Part shown: in pieces, positions 34,140-45,456 of the stretch
Layout: every line of letters begins with the position of its first letter
Numbering within the stretch: position 1 is the first letter of the stretch
Source: Periplaneta americana
Lineage: Eukaryota > Arthropoda > Insecta > Blattodea > Blattidae
Direction: 5' to 3'
Length of the DNA: 64,000 nt
Assembly (NCBI RefSeq): GCF_040183065.1
Contig: NW_027185502.1
Coordinates: forward strand, 3,337,501 to 3,401,500
Notes under the pieces: model-generated
What the model saw: only the letters and a program-made list of their open reading frames with translations
Database searches by the model: none
Told to the model about the DNA's origin: nothing
Position numbers and translations under genes: made by a program

Positions 34140-35720
34140 TGATGGTGACTTAAATATTTATCCGTATAACCATTAAACATTGGGAAACTTGAAACAACTA
34201 TTATTAACGAGAACTGCTTGAAAAATATTTCCTTAGTCGATTCTTAAATTGGTTTGATGTCTGACATTACTCGGTAGGGAATTCCAGAGTTGAGGAACAG
34301 CCACTTTGAAAGAAGATGAGTATGAGGATGTTCGGCGGCAAGGAAAATGCTGAGGAGTGCTGTAATCGTGTGTCTAGATTATGTGGGTGGATAAATTTTG
34401 AAAACGAGATAGACAAGAGTGGAGAAATGCAATACATGAAAGAAGAGGAAATGTCAGTGGATGTTTTTGTGATCTTCTAGATGGAGCCGGGACAACATTT
34501 CGAGGGATGGTGTTATGTGATCAGCCCGGCGAATATTGCAGGCAAAACATTGCAGTCTCTGCATCAAAGTAACACTTAGACCAGTAAACAGAATATCACA
34601 GTAATTGAAGTGGCGCATCATGAGTGTTTGCACTAAAATCTTTTTCAGGAAAAAGGGTAGAAAGTTCTTCAATCGCTTAAACAAGTGGATTAGTAAGAAT
34701 ACTTTCTTAGAAGTTTCTGCAACTTGAATGTTCCAATTTAAACTTTTATCCATATAAGGTTCTTCAATTATTTACTGAACGGAATTTCGGTGCCATTTAT
34801 TTTAATCGGAGACACATTTGATATAGTAATAGTGCTTAACAAACGTCAATGACCACAATAAAATTATTGACTGTGATTTTTATGGATTTAGTTTAAGTCG
34901 GAATTTCCGTGTCCATATCCAAATTGAGTCGAGATCGTCATTAATTTTAGATATTGCATCATTTATTTTGTCAGTGTGGAATTTTATGTATACTTGAAGG
35001 CCGTCTGCGTAGAAATGGTGTCGGCAGTACCAGTACTTTAATTTCCAGCTATCACATTTTGTTGGCAGCCATTAAGGTGTAAGGCAAACCACAGGACATG
35101 TTCTTCTAGGTGTAGGCGTCTGAGTTTACAGATTAACAGGTCAACGTCTACAGAACTGAAGGCTTTGTGAAGTCAAGTAAAGTCATTATTGTCAATTTAC
35201 GTCTGTCCCAGGCCTCACACAGATCTTCCATGACTTTAAGTAATGCAACACTTGTGTTATGTCTGACCCTGAAACTTGAGTAGAAAAGTTTGTACTTGTT
35301 TAAGTAGTCTGTCAGTTGCTTGTGTACAATGCTTTGGATAAGACAGAATGATGATAGGTCTATGGTCATGAGATGTCTGTGGTTTAGTCTTGGGAAGTGG
35401 GTGGACAAAAGTGACTTTCCATTGTTGTGGGCAAGTCGAAGTCATAATTGAGGCATTGAAAATGTGAGTCACAGTCGGTAATATTACCTCCATTATTTTG
35501 TTTAATAACGAAATGTTGCCGTGGTCTGGTAGTTGTGTTTCATTTCAAGGCTTTCTTTACGTCAGATTGTGTAATGTACGAAAAGTAAAATTTTTCTCTT
35601 GAGGAGATGGTCCTTAGGTTAAAGTTCAGCAATTGTTTGCTGTTTGTCAATGGAGCTAGGGATTGTATGGTGAGTTTTCGTAAAGTGGTCATTGAGACAT
35701 TCCAGTGAGATTTAGTTGCA
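34140..35720 (-). pseudogene. CR1/Jockey-group-like LINE reverse transcriptase
   Basis: Minus-strand frames give, in order, PTVTHIFNASIMTSTCPQQW, KVTFVHPLPKTK, VHKQLTDYLNKYKLFY, RVRHNTSVALLKVMEDL, TIMTLLDFTK (degraded A-block), and further on DKSLNWNIQVAETSKKVFLL, FNYCDILFTGLSVTLMQRLQ and a decayed C-terminus near 34200-34400. This order matches the RT and C-terminal region of poly-specific animal LINEs of the CR1/Jockey/Daphne kind. The YADD region around 34850-35140 is too decayed to read. The element lies between the two THAP exons and is dead. Confidence 0.65.
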
Positions 35721-35803
35721 GTCTACCTGGATAACAGTATGTATAGTGTAAAATTCCAACTAATATACACAATAAAGTAAATCAAAATCATTTTACAGCG
35801 TTT
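35721..35803. other. Intron start next to THAP exon 1
   Basis: This spacer joins the LINE to the GTGAGT donor (35804-35809 on the minus strand). Nothing else is seen. Confidence 0.5.
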
Positions 35804-35913
35804 ACTCACCTTACAAGGTCCTTAGGAAACCTAAAAAATGAGAGTTCTGGCGTTTTCCCCTGGTTGTTGCTACAATTAAAAGCACTGCATACTGACCCTT
35901 TGCAGGGAGTCAT

Positions 35914-36599
35914 TTTAGGATTAACTTCGTATCAAAATACTGTAGAAAAAGTCTTCTGCAATAAGAATTGTTTATTAAGTGTAGTCATGACTAGCATGTG
36001 CTTATTATCTACTGTCTTTTCTGACCGAACTACATAGAACGAAGCTTACTGGTCATCACAAAGGCAACATTAAATGATTCGAGTTTCATGACTGTGAACA
36101 CCAGTCAAGATGGAGAACAATAATTATAATCCAGCTGAAAACCATGAAGGTATAAACAACGTCCTTCCAGGTAAAGCGAAGAGTATGACAGAATCACTGA
36201 AGAAGACTTCTGGCCAAAGGGAGTCTATGTAAGGCAATTCATTTTTCATCAACAACAGTTTAATGGCGCATGACTTTGAGGAGAAATCAAATTTAAGCAA
36301 ATTCTAACTGAATAATGCTGTACAACATAGGATTAATAAACGCCCTCACAATGTCGTCGAAGGACATTACTGAAGACTAAGACTTACAATGCTAACAGAA
36401 ACCATGCTAGTAAATATAGTTGATCTACCAGGCCTTTATGCAGTTCATGCACTCACCCAAGAAAATCAAAGAGGCAGCTCATCTGCCCTGGAAGGAATGC
36501 GGAGTTGGGGGTAGTTTCGTAATAGTAGTGGAGGGAGTGGATGGAGAGAGAGAAAGTTTGAAAATAGAAATACAATGTGGCATGCATTATAAAAACATT
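35914..36599. other. No recognised gene
   Basis: Sequence upstream of THAP exon 1. A 61-codon frame (36420-36605) has no recognised domain. No obvious TATA box is close to the exon. Confidence 0.4.
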
Positions 36600-37027
36600 G
36601 ACTGACCAATTCTGTGTCGCATTACAATGGAGTAGGTAGCTAATTTTGAATCACTTTCATCATCATCATCATCATCATCATCATTGCTCCTATCATCATT
36701 ATCGTCTTCTTTATCCAAAGAAATAATCAGATTATCCACTACTGCAGGCACAGTATTATGCCGAAATCTATATTGGCTCTCCACTTTTAATGTATGTTGA
36801 CAATAACCCTTCCAGTTCTCTTTGGGGCAATCCCGGTTTCTTTTCTAATTTGTTTTAACGTAAATTCAGACAAACCAGTGTGCAGTAATATGCTGCGTGT
36901 TTAGTGCCTGAGTAACTAAATGTGTAAGACTCTTATTCTTGGCTTCATTATCACACGTTTCTATTACTTTCGCTATTACTTCACGTACTTGAGAATGAAT
37001 TACCTTCTTTTTCTTAGGAGCCGGCAT
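36600..37027 (-). pseudogene. N-terminal fragment of an insect Tc1/IS630-like DDE transposase
   Basis: The start MPAPKKKKVIHSQVREVIAK then VIETCDNEAKNKSLTHLVT at 37027 matches the stereotyped start (MPGPKKKK...EVR.IIAKV...C..EA) of a multi-copy insect transposase family. A helix-turn-helix stretch follows in a shifted frame (near 36850-36910). The downstream part becomes a (GAT)n-encoded Asp run (36658-36690) and then stops. The catalytic domain is absent. Confidence 0.6.
36655..36690 (+). repeat. (ATC)n microsatellite
   Basis: About ten ATC/CAT units read as poly-Asp on the minus strand within the transposase fragment. Confidence 0.85.
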
Positions 37028-37574
37028 GATTAGGTACACTTAAGTCTAAATTTAGTTGCTATATACAGATACGCTTAGAGATACACTTAGTCTCTCTATA
37101 TATGCAAACTCTACACACGAAAATTTTATTGCTACGTCTTAGCCCTGAATATATATTTACATCAGCAATTCTATTAACTAGAGAAAAATGTTCACCTCCA
37201 TCTTCCACATATAAATGGAGAGAAATGTTTTTTGAAGAAAATAGGCCTAGAAAGGGGATAAGGGTCATTCCATAGTTACACACATAACATTTTTGAAGTA
37301 ATTAACTATGATCTTTGCAGGATATTTAATTGAATACTTAGTAGTTCATAAAAAATATATTACTGTCTTTTAACATAAGCATTCCTAAATATAAACACAA
37401 ATTCTTAATGAAAAGGAATAATTAATAATGTAAAAATATGAAATATTGTATGCCACTTGATTTATTACCAAAATGGAAAATGTTCATATTATTGTGCCAA
37501 ATGACATAAATGCATTCACTTGTTTTCCATATAATTAAGACACTTGTTTAGTACATGTAACTGCTAAATCACGA
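37028..37574. other. No recognised feature
   Basis: AT-rich sequence with no motif or in-window match. Confidence 0.4.
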
Positions 37575-38172
37575 ACTTAAAATATCTTGGAGCAACAGTA
37601 ACAAGTATAAATGATACTCGGGAGGAAATTAAACACAGAATAAATATGGGAAATGCCTGTTATCATTCGGTTGAGAAGCTTTTATCATCCAGTCTGCTGT
37701 CAAAAAATCCGAAAGTTAGAATTTATAAAACAGTTATATTACCGGTTGTTCTGTATGGTTATGAAACTTGGACTCTCACTTTGAGAGAGGAACATAGGTT
37801 AAGGGTGTTTGAGAATAAGGTGCTTAGGAAAATATTTGGGGCTAAGAGGGATGAAGTTACAGGAGAATGGAGAAAGTTACACAACACAGAACTGCACGCA
37901 TTGTATTCTTCACCTGACATAATTAGGAACAATAAATCCAGACGTTTGAGATGGGCAGGGCATGTAGCACGTACGGGCGAATCCAGAAATGCATATAGAG
38001 TGTTAGTTGGGAGGCCGAGACGTAGATGGGAAGATAATATTAAAATGGATTTGAGGGAGGTGGGATACGATGATAGAGACTGGATTGATCTTGCTCAGGA
38101 TAGGGACCAATGGAGGGCTTATGTGAGGGCGGCAATGAACCTCCGGGTTCCTTAAAAGCCAGTAAGTAAGTA
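37575..38172 (+). pseudogene. LINE family 2, copy 4 (3' 600 bp)
   Basis: The copy starts at [20 protein letters not shown] and keeps an open frame to MNLRVP at 38155, followed by CCAGTAAGTAAGT. A deletion removes the GKRPLGRP segment seen in other copies ([13 protein letters not shown]). It is 5'-truncated within the RT thumb. ATG 37646 is internal. Confidence 0.85.
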
Positions 38173-38415
38173 TAATACATTACTTCTTCTAAAGACTTGT
38201 ATACTATGCCTACACTTCTTGTTATACAAAACAACACTAGATTACACTAAAATGCACGGTCCACGGTTTACAACCATATGTGGTGATAGTTCCTGTATAA
38301 TGTCATGACGAATATACCAATGTGTCAGCCATTTGTAGTACTTCCCTTCCTTGGACATCACACACACTTTCACTTCTTCGCCATCACAAGCTTTTGTAAC
38401 TTCACCTGTATATTT
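38173..38415. other. No recognised feature
   Basis: Short random frames only. Confidence 0.35.
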
Positions 38416-38419
38416 GATG

Positions 38420-38585
38420 TCATTTTTTTACTACATCAACGACTAGGTTATTTAGTGTCAATGGGATTGGTGATAGCGAAATGGTATTTGGTGAGATGAG
38501 GCCGAGGATTCGCCATAGATTACCCGACATTCGCCTTACGGTGGGAGAAAACCTCGGGAAAAACCCAATCAAGTAATCAGCCCAA
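38420..38585 (+). repeat. Dispersed insect repeat fragment
   Basis: GGCCGAGGATTCGCCATAGA and AACCTCGGGAAAAACCCAATC form a block that I recognise as a common dispersed repeat of cockroach-type genomes. There is no second copy in this window, so the call rests on memory. Confidence 0.4.
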
Positions 38586-38999
38586 CTTAATTCTTGAAAA
38601 TAAAATCAAAAAATGTTCAAAATGTATAAACATTTATATCAATAGAACAACTAATATAGATTTAAAAAGGCCTATGTTTTAGAATTGCTAAATGATACCT
38701 AGGGTGAGTTAATTGATGTTATTAAATAAAACGATTTTAAATTAATATCAGAAATTTAGTACCATTTATCTAATGTGCAAATAATCACGTCAATTTATTT
38801 ATACATAGGCCTAGTATGGTGGCTATCTACTTACCATAAAAATGTACTGTATAAGCTTGTTTTTTTTTTTATATGAAATAAATTAACATAAAGCAATTTT
38901 TTAAGTTTTTAATTCAAGGAATTAAAAATTAATAAATATTTTATACGAACTCTAGGCATAAATTAAATGTTTTATGCTAATTTTAGGCCTACACACTAT

Positions 39000-39140
39000 A
39001 TTTTGACAATTGTTATTGTTTAGTCAACTGTCCAAAGAAAGGTGTGAACCTCACAAGTGATACCAAGAAGGCACCACTTATGAGGCAACTAGGCCAGAAG
39101 ATAATGGGGTAGCGTGACCAGTTCTTTTCCCCCTTACAAC
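39000..39140 (+). repeat. Dispersed repeat fragment
   Basis: GTGAACCTCACAAGTGATAC then GGCACCACTTATGAGGCAAC and CCAGAAGATAATGGGGTAG resemble a known cockroach/termite dispersed repeat. No second copy occurs in the window. Confidence 0.4.
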
Positions 39141-39213
39141 AGTTATGGAACACTTATTTTCAAGAGTGTTTAACCTACAGTATATGTACACTGAAAAAAA
39201 CGCACAGGTGCGT

Positions 39214-39236
39214 GTGCACACACACACACACACACA
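39214..39236 (+). repeat. (CA)n microsatellite
   Basis: About eleven CA units. Confidence 0.85.
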
Positions 39237-39414
39237 AAATTATCTAAATCAACAATAAGTATTTGAAATTTCATTACTAATTATGTTTAGGCATAAAGAC
39301 TTCCAATAAGAATAACAACTGTAACTGGATTTTAGGATAAAATTTGGTCACACATGAACATAACATTTTTCTTCGTTTGTACATAAATCAAAATGTTGTC
39401 CATATAAGAAGTTG

Positions 39415-39830
39415 ATTTCGGAATATGTATTTTATAAACTTTGTGTTAAATTTCTATCGTACCTGTTAACATGTTTCGACCTATTTATGGGTAATCTTCA
39501 GAACTGGTCGTTGTTGGTTTTGGCGCCTATTGTTTTGTTTCCTGTGAGGGTGTGTTCGTGTGATGTAGTGTAGTCAAAGAGTGTGTGTGTTCCGAAGTTG
39601 AGTTGTATGTTGAGAATTTCATTGGGGTGTATTTTCGTGTGTCTGTATATTTCATATTGTTCTAGTGTGTTTAGTTTCTGCTTTTTGGTTGGATGTGTAG
39701 TATTTCCATGTCTGTGTTGATGTCTTTGTAGGTGTGGTTAGCATTTTTGATGTTCTGCATATGTGGAGGTGTTTTGTAATTTTGTTATGGCTGTGATGTG
39801 TTCCTTGTAACGTGTTTCAAATGATCTACA
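39415..39830 (-). pseudogene. Penelope-like element 3' end, inverted partner
   Basis: Read on the minus strand, the GIY-YIG C-terminal region (ETRYKEHITAITK, QKLNTLEQYEIYRHTK, HPNEILNIQLNF, HTLFDYTT) is followed by the 3' untranslated end with TTCTGAAGATTACCC and GGTCGAAACATG (39462-39501). This fold resembles a hammerhead ribozyme core. The copy abuts, head to head, a plus-strand copy starting at 39828. The RT domain is absent. Frameshifts are present in the endonuclease part. Confidence 0.75.
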
Positions 39831-41013
39831 GAGACATCAACACAGACATGGAATTACTACACATCCAACCAAAAAGCCAGAAACTAAACACATTAGAACA
39901 ATATGAAATATACAGACACACAAAAACACTTACTTACTTACAAATGGCTTTTAAGGAACCCGAAGGTTCATTGCCGCCCTCACATAAGCCCGCCATCGGT
40001 CCCTATCCTGTGCAAGATTAATCCAGTCTCTATCATCATATCCCACCTCCCTCAAATCCATTTTAATATTATCCTCCCATCTACGTCTCGGCATCCCTAA
40101 AGGTCTTTTTCCCTCCGGTCTCCCAACTAACACTCTATATGCATTTCTGGATTCACCCATATGTGCTACATGCCCTGCCCATCTCAACCGTCTGGATTTA
40201 ATGTTCCTAATTATGTCAGGTGAAGAATACAATGCATGAAGTTCTGCGTTATGTAACTTTCTCCATTCTCCTGTAACTTCATCCCGCTTAACCCCAAATA
40301 TTTTCCTAAGCACCTTATTCTCAAACACTCTTAACCTATGTTCCTCTCTCAGAGTGACAGTCCAAGTTTCACAACCATATAGAAGAACCGGTAATATAAC
40401 TGTTTTATAAATTCTAACTTTCAGATTTTTTGACAGCAGACTGGATGATAAAAGCTTCTCAACCGAATAATAACACGCATTTCCCATATTTATTCTGCAT
40501 TTAATTTCCTCCTGAGTGTCATTTATATTTGTTACTGTTGCTCCAAGATATTTGAATTTTTCCATCTCTTCGAAGGATAAATCTCCAATTTTTATATTTC
40601 CATTTCGTACAATATTCTGGTCACGAGACATAATCATATACTTTGTCTTTTCGGGATTTACTTCCAAACCGATCGCTTTACTTGCTTCAAGTAAAATTTC
40701 CGTGTTTTCCCTAATCGTTTGTGTATTTTCTCCTAACATATTCACGTCATCCGCATAGACAAGAAGCTGATGTAACCCATTCAATTCCAAACCCCAATGA
40801 AATTCTCAACACACAACTCAACTTCGGAAAACACACACTCTTTGACTCTACACTACATCACACGAACGCACCCTCACAGGAAACAAAACAAGAGGCGCCA
40901 AGACCAACAACGACCAGTTCTGAGGATGACCCATAAAAGGTCGAAACATGTTAACAGGTACGATAGAAATTTAACACAAGAAAGTTTACAAAATACATAT
41001 TCCGAAGTGATAC
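39828..41013 (+). pseudogene. Penelope-like element 3' end, plus copy, split by a LINE
   Basis: The endonuclease frame INTDMELLHIQPKSQKLNTL then EQYEIYRHTKT (39828-39933) is broken by a minus-strand LINE and resumes at 40797 as [19 protein letters not shown]. It continues to the 3' end with TTCTGAGGATGACCC and GGTCGAAACATGTTAACAGG (40918-40957). Homology with the inverted copy ends near 41013. Removing the LINE restores the frame. It is 5'-truncated and lacks the RT. Confidence 0.75.
39934..40796 (-). pseudogene. LINE family 2, copy 5, inserted in the Penelope copy
   Basis: The 279-residue frame (40790-39951) starts at [19 protein letters not shown], with intact YADD, and runs to MNLRVP. It has the same blocks as copy 1, with which it is nearly identical. 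A GTAA-type tail lies at 39934-39945. No clear target duplication is seen. It is 5'-truncated just before the YADD block. Confidence 0.88.
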
Positions 41014-42755
41014 AGTGTTAAAAGTCGTGTAATCAAGATGTAGAAGTTGATTGTTGTATGATGTGCCTCACTTTTACATTTATGAAACATTAAAAAATGA
41101 AATGGTTTTGAAGAAATATAAACAAATGTCCATTTGAGCGTGAAACACAAACTCTCAACCTTTCTTTGTAATAATTGTAATCAAGCACGAAATAATCATT
41201 GTTTTACTGTTTCTATGCATTATAATTATCAACAAAGGTCAGTACTTCATTATTAATTGAATTTAACATACATAAGTAATGATTTATTTGCCTTAAATGT
41301 GTATTCAAATATGTGACTTCTAGTAGATAATTTCGCGCTCTTAAACCACAAACTTCTTGGCGCTTTTTCTCCCACTTACGTGTTGTTACACAATCAGTGT
41401 TGTCAGATTCAAAAAATTCGGATCATAAGATTCGTGAGATTTTTATTTTTCGTGAAAATGTCGCATTTTCATGGAATGACCCATTAAGCAGAGTGTATTC
41501 GCCCGAAAAGTACCGTTAGCCAGCCACTTGCTCCAAGGTTAGCCTCACACCCCTCAAAACAATCACCCCTAACTTCTCCAAGGTTCAGGGCAGATGATGT
41601 GTGTCACCGATAGTACGCATCAGTGAAGTTTCTTGCTTTTACGAGAGGATTGGAAACCAATAAAAATCCATACAGAAGAAAACGTCGTAATTAAAACGAA
41701 CCACATATCAATTGTCAGAGTCTATATCTACTGTGATGCTATAGCAAGCTGTCATACATGTAAACCCAGATGACAATAGACATTCAGAGTATCTCCACAG
41801 TCAACTGCAAGATAAAATTCGAACATTGGTTCAACAAAGAGTGTTCGGAGATACGTAAGGCCAACTGAACGTCCTTCATAGAGGCAGAGCCTCCAAAAAT
41901 GGACCCACTGAATTATGCGAAAAAACACAGGATATAAGATTCTCCCGAAGACAACTAAATCGGAGTATAGCGAAAATGATGCTAATCTGGCAGCAGAAGA
42001 CATAAAAAACTCTTTCTCTGCCCAGAAAAGAAAACCCTTGCCCCCTACAAAAGGAATTCACATCCTATACAGGAAATGCACTTCTCACAAAATGGCAAGA
42101 AAGCAACAGACTGAACACAAAAATGAAAATAGGAGAGAGGAACTCAAAATCACCCACCCATTACATAGAAGTGAAGGATGCTACCACACAGCCAGTCCAA
42201 ATGAGCACATAAAGCAATCAGCCTAGACACCCGGACATCACTGCTGAAGGAATGTTTTTCATCCAGCACCATCCCAGAAGACTGGAGACACTGTGATATC
42301 AAAATCTTGTAAAGAGCAAAGGCAACGTGAATGATCCAAACATAAACAGAGGAAACCCTGGAAAACAGTAGCTTCACACTGCTAACGAAAATATTAACAT
42401 CAGAGGAATAGTAAGAATATGCTCTAGGTTGTAAACACCCTGTTACAAAAGATTTGACAAGAGTTCCAGAAAGGGAGCTGTGTAACATATCTTCATTGAC
42501 TTCAGCAAACAGATGCCCACACCACAGCCACAGTGAGGGGCACACGTCCAAGTGAATGGCAAACAGTTGGTGTCCTGCCTTCCTTTTCGTGTTTTGTTAA
42601 CAAATAAGTGTGATTCGTTCACCTCAACTACATGTCTTACACAGTATTTGAAATACTTTGAATTTCGTAATTTGTAAGGATTTTCGAAAGTATTTTGTAT
42701 TTAAATGCATAAAATTGATGTATTTTGTATTTCAAATACTCAAAATACTTTCTTC
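41014..42755. other. No recognised gene
   Basis: 1.7 kb with several overlapping short frames on both strands (for example 41915-42226 plus and 42150-42551 minus). None shows a domain I recognise. Some phrases such as IFIDFSKQ near 42490 hint at a decayed RT but are too weak to call. 42640-42750 is rich in short palindromes like GTATTTGAAATAC and may be hAT subterminal sequence. Confidence 0.4.
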
Positions 42756-43245
42756 TTCTTATTGTCCTTCAAGTTTTGGGTTTGGATTTGAAGAATGAAC
42801 TTTTGTCTTATTTGTCTACCCATTTCAGATGTGCTAGCCATACACTTACGTTTCTTGACACAACTGATTTCCTTAACACTAGGAGGACCAGAGATACTGT
42901 CTACCTACAAGGACCGGACCTGTCATTTTGACGGGTGCAGGTTTAACAGGTTTTCTTTCCAAATATTTAACACTTTTGAATAGGAATGTTTATTTATATA
43001 ATTTTTTAATGCTTTTAAAGTATATGTATGATTTTTCTCTAGGATATGACATTTTTTAAATTTCAGTAACTATTGATCTCATCTTAAAAAATCTAAGTAC
43101 AAAAATGAAAGAAATAATTTCCATATTTAAACACTATGCATTACACTATAAACAAGAAAGACAAAAATAAGCTTCCTTTCATGATTGTTTATTCAAAGCC
43201 ACCGGCTGCATCACAACACCTTACACAGGCACAACTCGGAACTTG

Positions 43246-44868
43246 CTAAGCATGGTCCACACACGTACTTGAAGCACTTTGACACTGATTTTTACTTCTG
43301 TTCTTCCCTCTGCATCCTCCAGTCTGACATGTCTTGCGGACATTGCGCTGCTGAGGAATTATTTCAGGAAGAGGGGCTGGTGGTCTAGTGGTTACATATC
43401 TGGCTGCTAGTTCTTCTCCCAACTTGAGTATGAACTGGTGCCAAGACACATTGTCACCTGTTACCTCCTGTACAGAATCCATGCGTTGATTGTGGCCAGG
43501 TCCAGCACATTGAAAAACACTTGCATAGGCCATCTAGGGCATCCGTATTTCACAGAGTAAAGTCGAGCCATTTGATCTACGATGTCAACACCATACTTAG
43601 TTTCAGTATAGAACATCATTGTTTCAGGTAGCTTTTTTTGATGCTGCTCATTGATGGTAACTGTGTTGTGTATTGTGCTCAACAGGAGCACATTCTTGTT
43701 CTTTTTACACTGATAGGAGGTTAGGGTCATGTCACCTGACTTGTAAATAGTGGTACTGTGCAAGGGCACTGTAGGTGATTTTGCTGATGGAGGAACTTCC
43801 CATCTAGACGTTTCCAGTGTACCGACTATGCTAATACTATTGTGTTTCAAATTTTCTCCAAGATTTTGCCGTGAAGAAATTGTTGCATGTAATATTTCTT
43901 CCCTTAGAAAGGTAGGGCTCTGCCAGACGCATTACAACATGTTCTGCTAACAGTACACTGCAGGACGCTCCTCATCTCTACCAAGGTAAGGAAAACCGTT
44001 CACCAAGTATTTAGAGCTTGTATCAAGAGCCAGCCAAAACTTTATTCCAAACTTGTCTGGTTTGCTGTTCATGTACTGCATGAATGGGCAGCGAGCCTTG
44101 CAAGGAAACAACTGTTCATCCACAGTGACATAACAAGCAATTGGCAATGAAGGTATTCCATACAGGAGTAGCAGCTGAGATTGTGTGGCTTTCTCGTCAA
44201 ATCGCAAAAACCTCAAAATTTCACTAAATTGATTTCTACTCATGGTGTTTCGAAAAAATGCTGGTCCCCAAACCTGCGACCATAACAATTTTAGGAGAAA
44301 GATTTTGCGCCATATACTCCTCTCACATACATAAGAGAAATAGCAGCTTCCAATGCTTCAATACTAATGGTCCAGCTGTCATCTTGTAATTCCTGACATG
44401 CTCTTTTTTCAGTGCATCTTTTTATATTCAGACGCATGCAGTCATCAATTAGAAGTTTCCATGCACTCGAGTGCTTACCATTTATGACGGACCTCTTCGC
44501 ATGGCCTGTAGGTCCAGGGACTTCTGTCACGATATTCTGTCGTGCTCTTCTTCCAGGTGCAGCTTGTGGAGGAATAACATCCATTGTGTCCCATCAGCAG
44601 CAGTCTCAACATTTCCTAGGACAGGATTGTTTGTTACCTGAGAACAATTTCGTCCTCGGCCTCTGCCACAGCCACCTCTGGTAGTTGGAACATTAGGAGC
44701 CAGTGGTAATGAAGCAGCTGAAAACATAATTAATAAATTATATACTTTTATGTTAGAGACACAATTCAATCCAGGAACTAGAGTTACAAAGATTTTTTCA
44801 CAGTGCTGTTGTGGTAATTAGAATTGAAATAACATATTACTGGTATTTATAAGAAATATGGTGATGAA

Positions 44869-44900
<32 letters not shown>

Positions 44901-44940
44901 GACAACGAATAAATAATAACAATAAATAATGATGATGGTA

Positions 44941-44983
<43 letters not shown>

Positions 44984-45020
44984 GACAACGAATAAATAAT
45001 AACAATAAATAATGATGATG

Positions 45021-45084
<64 letters not shown>

Positions 45085-45456
45085 GTACCTAATAATAAAA
45101 AATTAAATAGCCTAACTTACCTTTGTAGATGAAGTATCAGCTGGCTGTTCTGGTTGCTCATTATCTTGCCTCACATGCGATGAATCTCCATCTGAAGAGT
45201 CACCAGTTTCATCTCTGCTAGGAACGTGATCTGCGTCCTTATCAGCGTGGTCTGTACTTTGATTTTCACATAATTCGTGGATTTCGTCAATTTCGCACAG
45301 ATTACGGGGATCTTCACGTTCTGAGTCGTTACCAGACATATTCATCAAATAGTCGATTTCTTCTTCTGACAAATAACGTTTGTCAACAGAGGCTGCCCTT
45401 GTGAAACTGAATTTTCGCCGACGAAAACAGCGCGCACTTGTCAAAACAACACACAC
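43246..45456 (-). pseudogene. piggyBac transposase, frameshifted
   Basis: The N-terminal acidic part (45456-45121: KRYLSEEEIDYLMNMSGNDS ...) ends at AAG followed by GTAAGT. The coding sense resumes after TTTTCAG at 44718 with SLPLAPNVPTTRGG, so a 403-bp intron is possible, though the phases differ by one base. The catalytic region follows: KLLWSQVWGPAFF, SRNQFSEILRFLRFDE, CYVTVDEQLFPCKARCPFMQ (first Asp), FWLALDTSSKYLVNGFPYLG (second Asp), LTSYQCKKNKNVLLLSTIH and ETKYGVDIVDQMARLYS (third Asp). A Cys-rich tail (KTCQTGGCRGKNRSKNQCQS) ends near 43246. Frame breaks lie near 44293, 43965 and 43850. The enzyme excises at TTAA without footprint. All three Asp are kept. Confidence 0.85.
44870..45085 (+). 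repeat. (AAT)n microsatellite with duplicated interruption
   Basis: AAT runs are broken twice by the same segment (TACGACAACGAATAAATAAT, then ACAATAAATAATGATGATG), showing an internal tandem duplication of about 100 bp. It lies in the candidate intron of the piggyBac gene. Confidence 0.88.

Larger units (their letters stand above)
26349..35913 (-). pseudogene. THAP-domain gene in two exons across a 9 kb intron
   Basis: Exon 1 (35913-35810) starts MTPCKGSVCSAFNCSNNQGK and ends FFRFPKDLV plus two bases, followed by donor GTGAGT. Exon 2 (26847-26349) follows a T-rich tract and CAG and continues RNRLWLINLGRKDL then NNIKLCSNHFED. The phase-2 join is exact. Together they give the THAP C2CH signature: C-x4-C, 48 residues, C-x2-H, with the conserved FRFP, Trp and HFE. 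THAP fingers bind DNA in transcription factors and in P-type transposases. After the domain there is one in-frame TAG (26712-26714), then TLFDIPNPPPP, a basic stretch, DASTQTELS and a coiled-coil-like tail to the stop at 26349 (about 200 residues if read through). It could be a host gene with a nonsense change, a pseudogene, or an old transposon-derived gene. The 8,962-bp intron holds a Tc1 element, a SINE, LINEs and a hAT remnant. Confidence 0.65.

Noticed and set aside
36587-36784. Asp-rich 65-residue protein
   Set aside because: The Asp run is an (ATC)n microsatellite inside a transposase fragment.
41915-42551. Overlapping frames of 103 and 133 residues
   Set aside because: No domain or composition typical of coding sequence; the two strands overlap, so at most one could be real.
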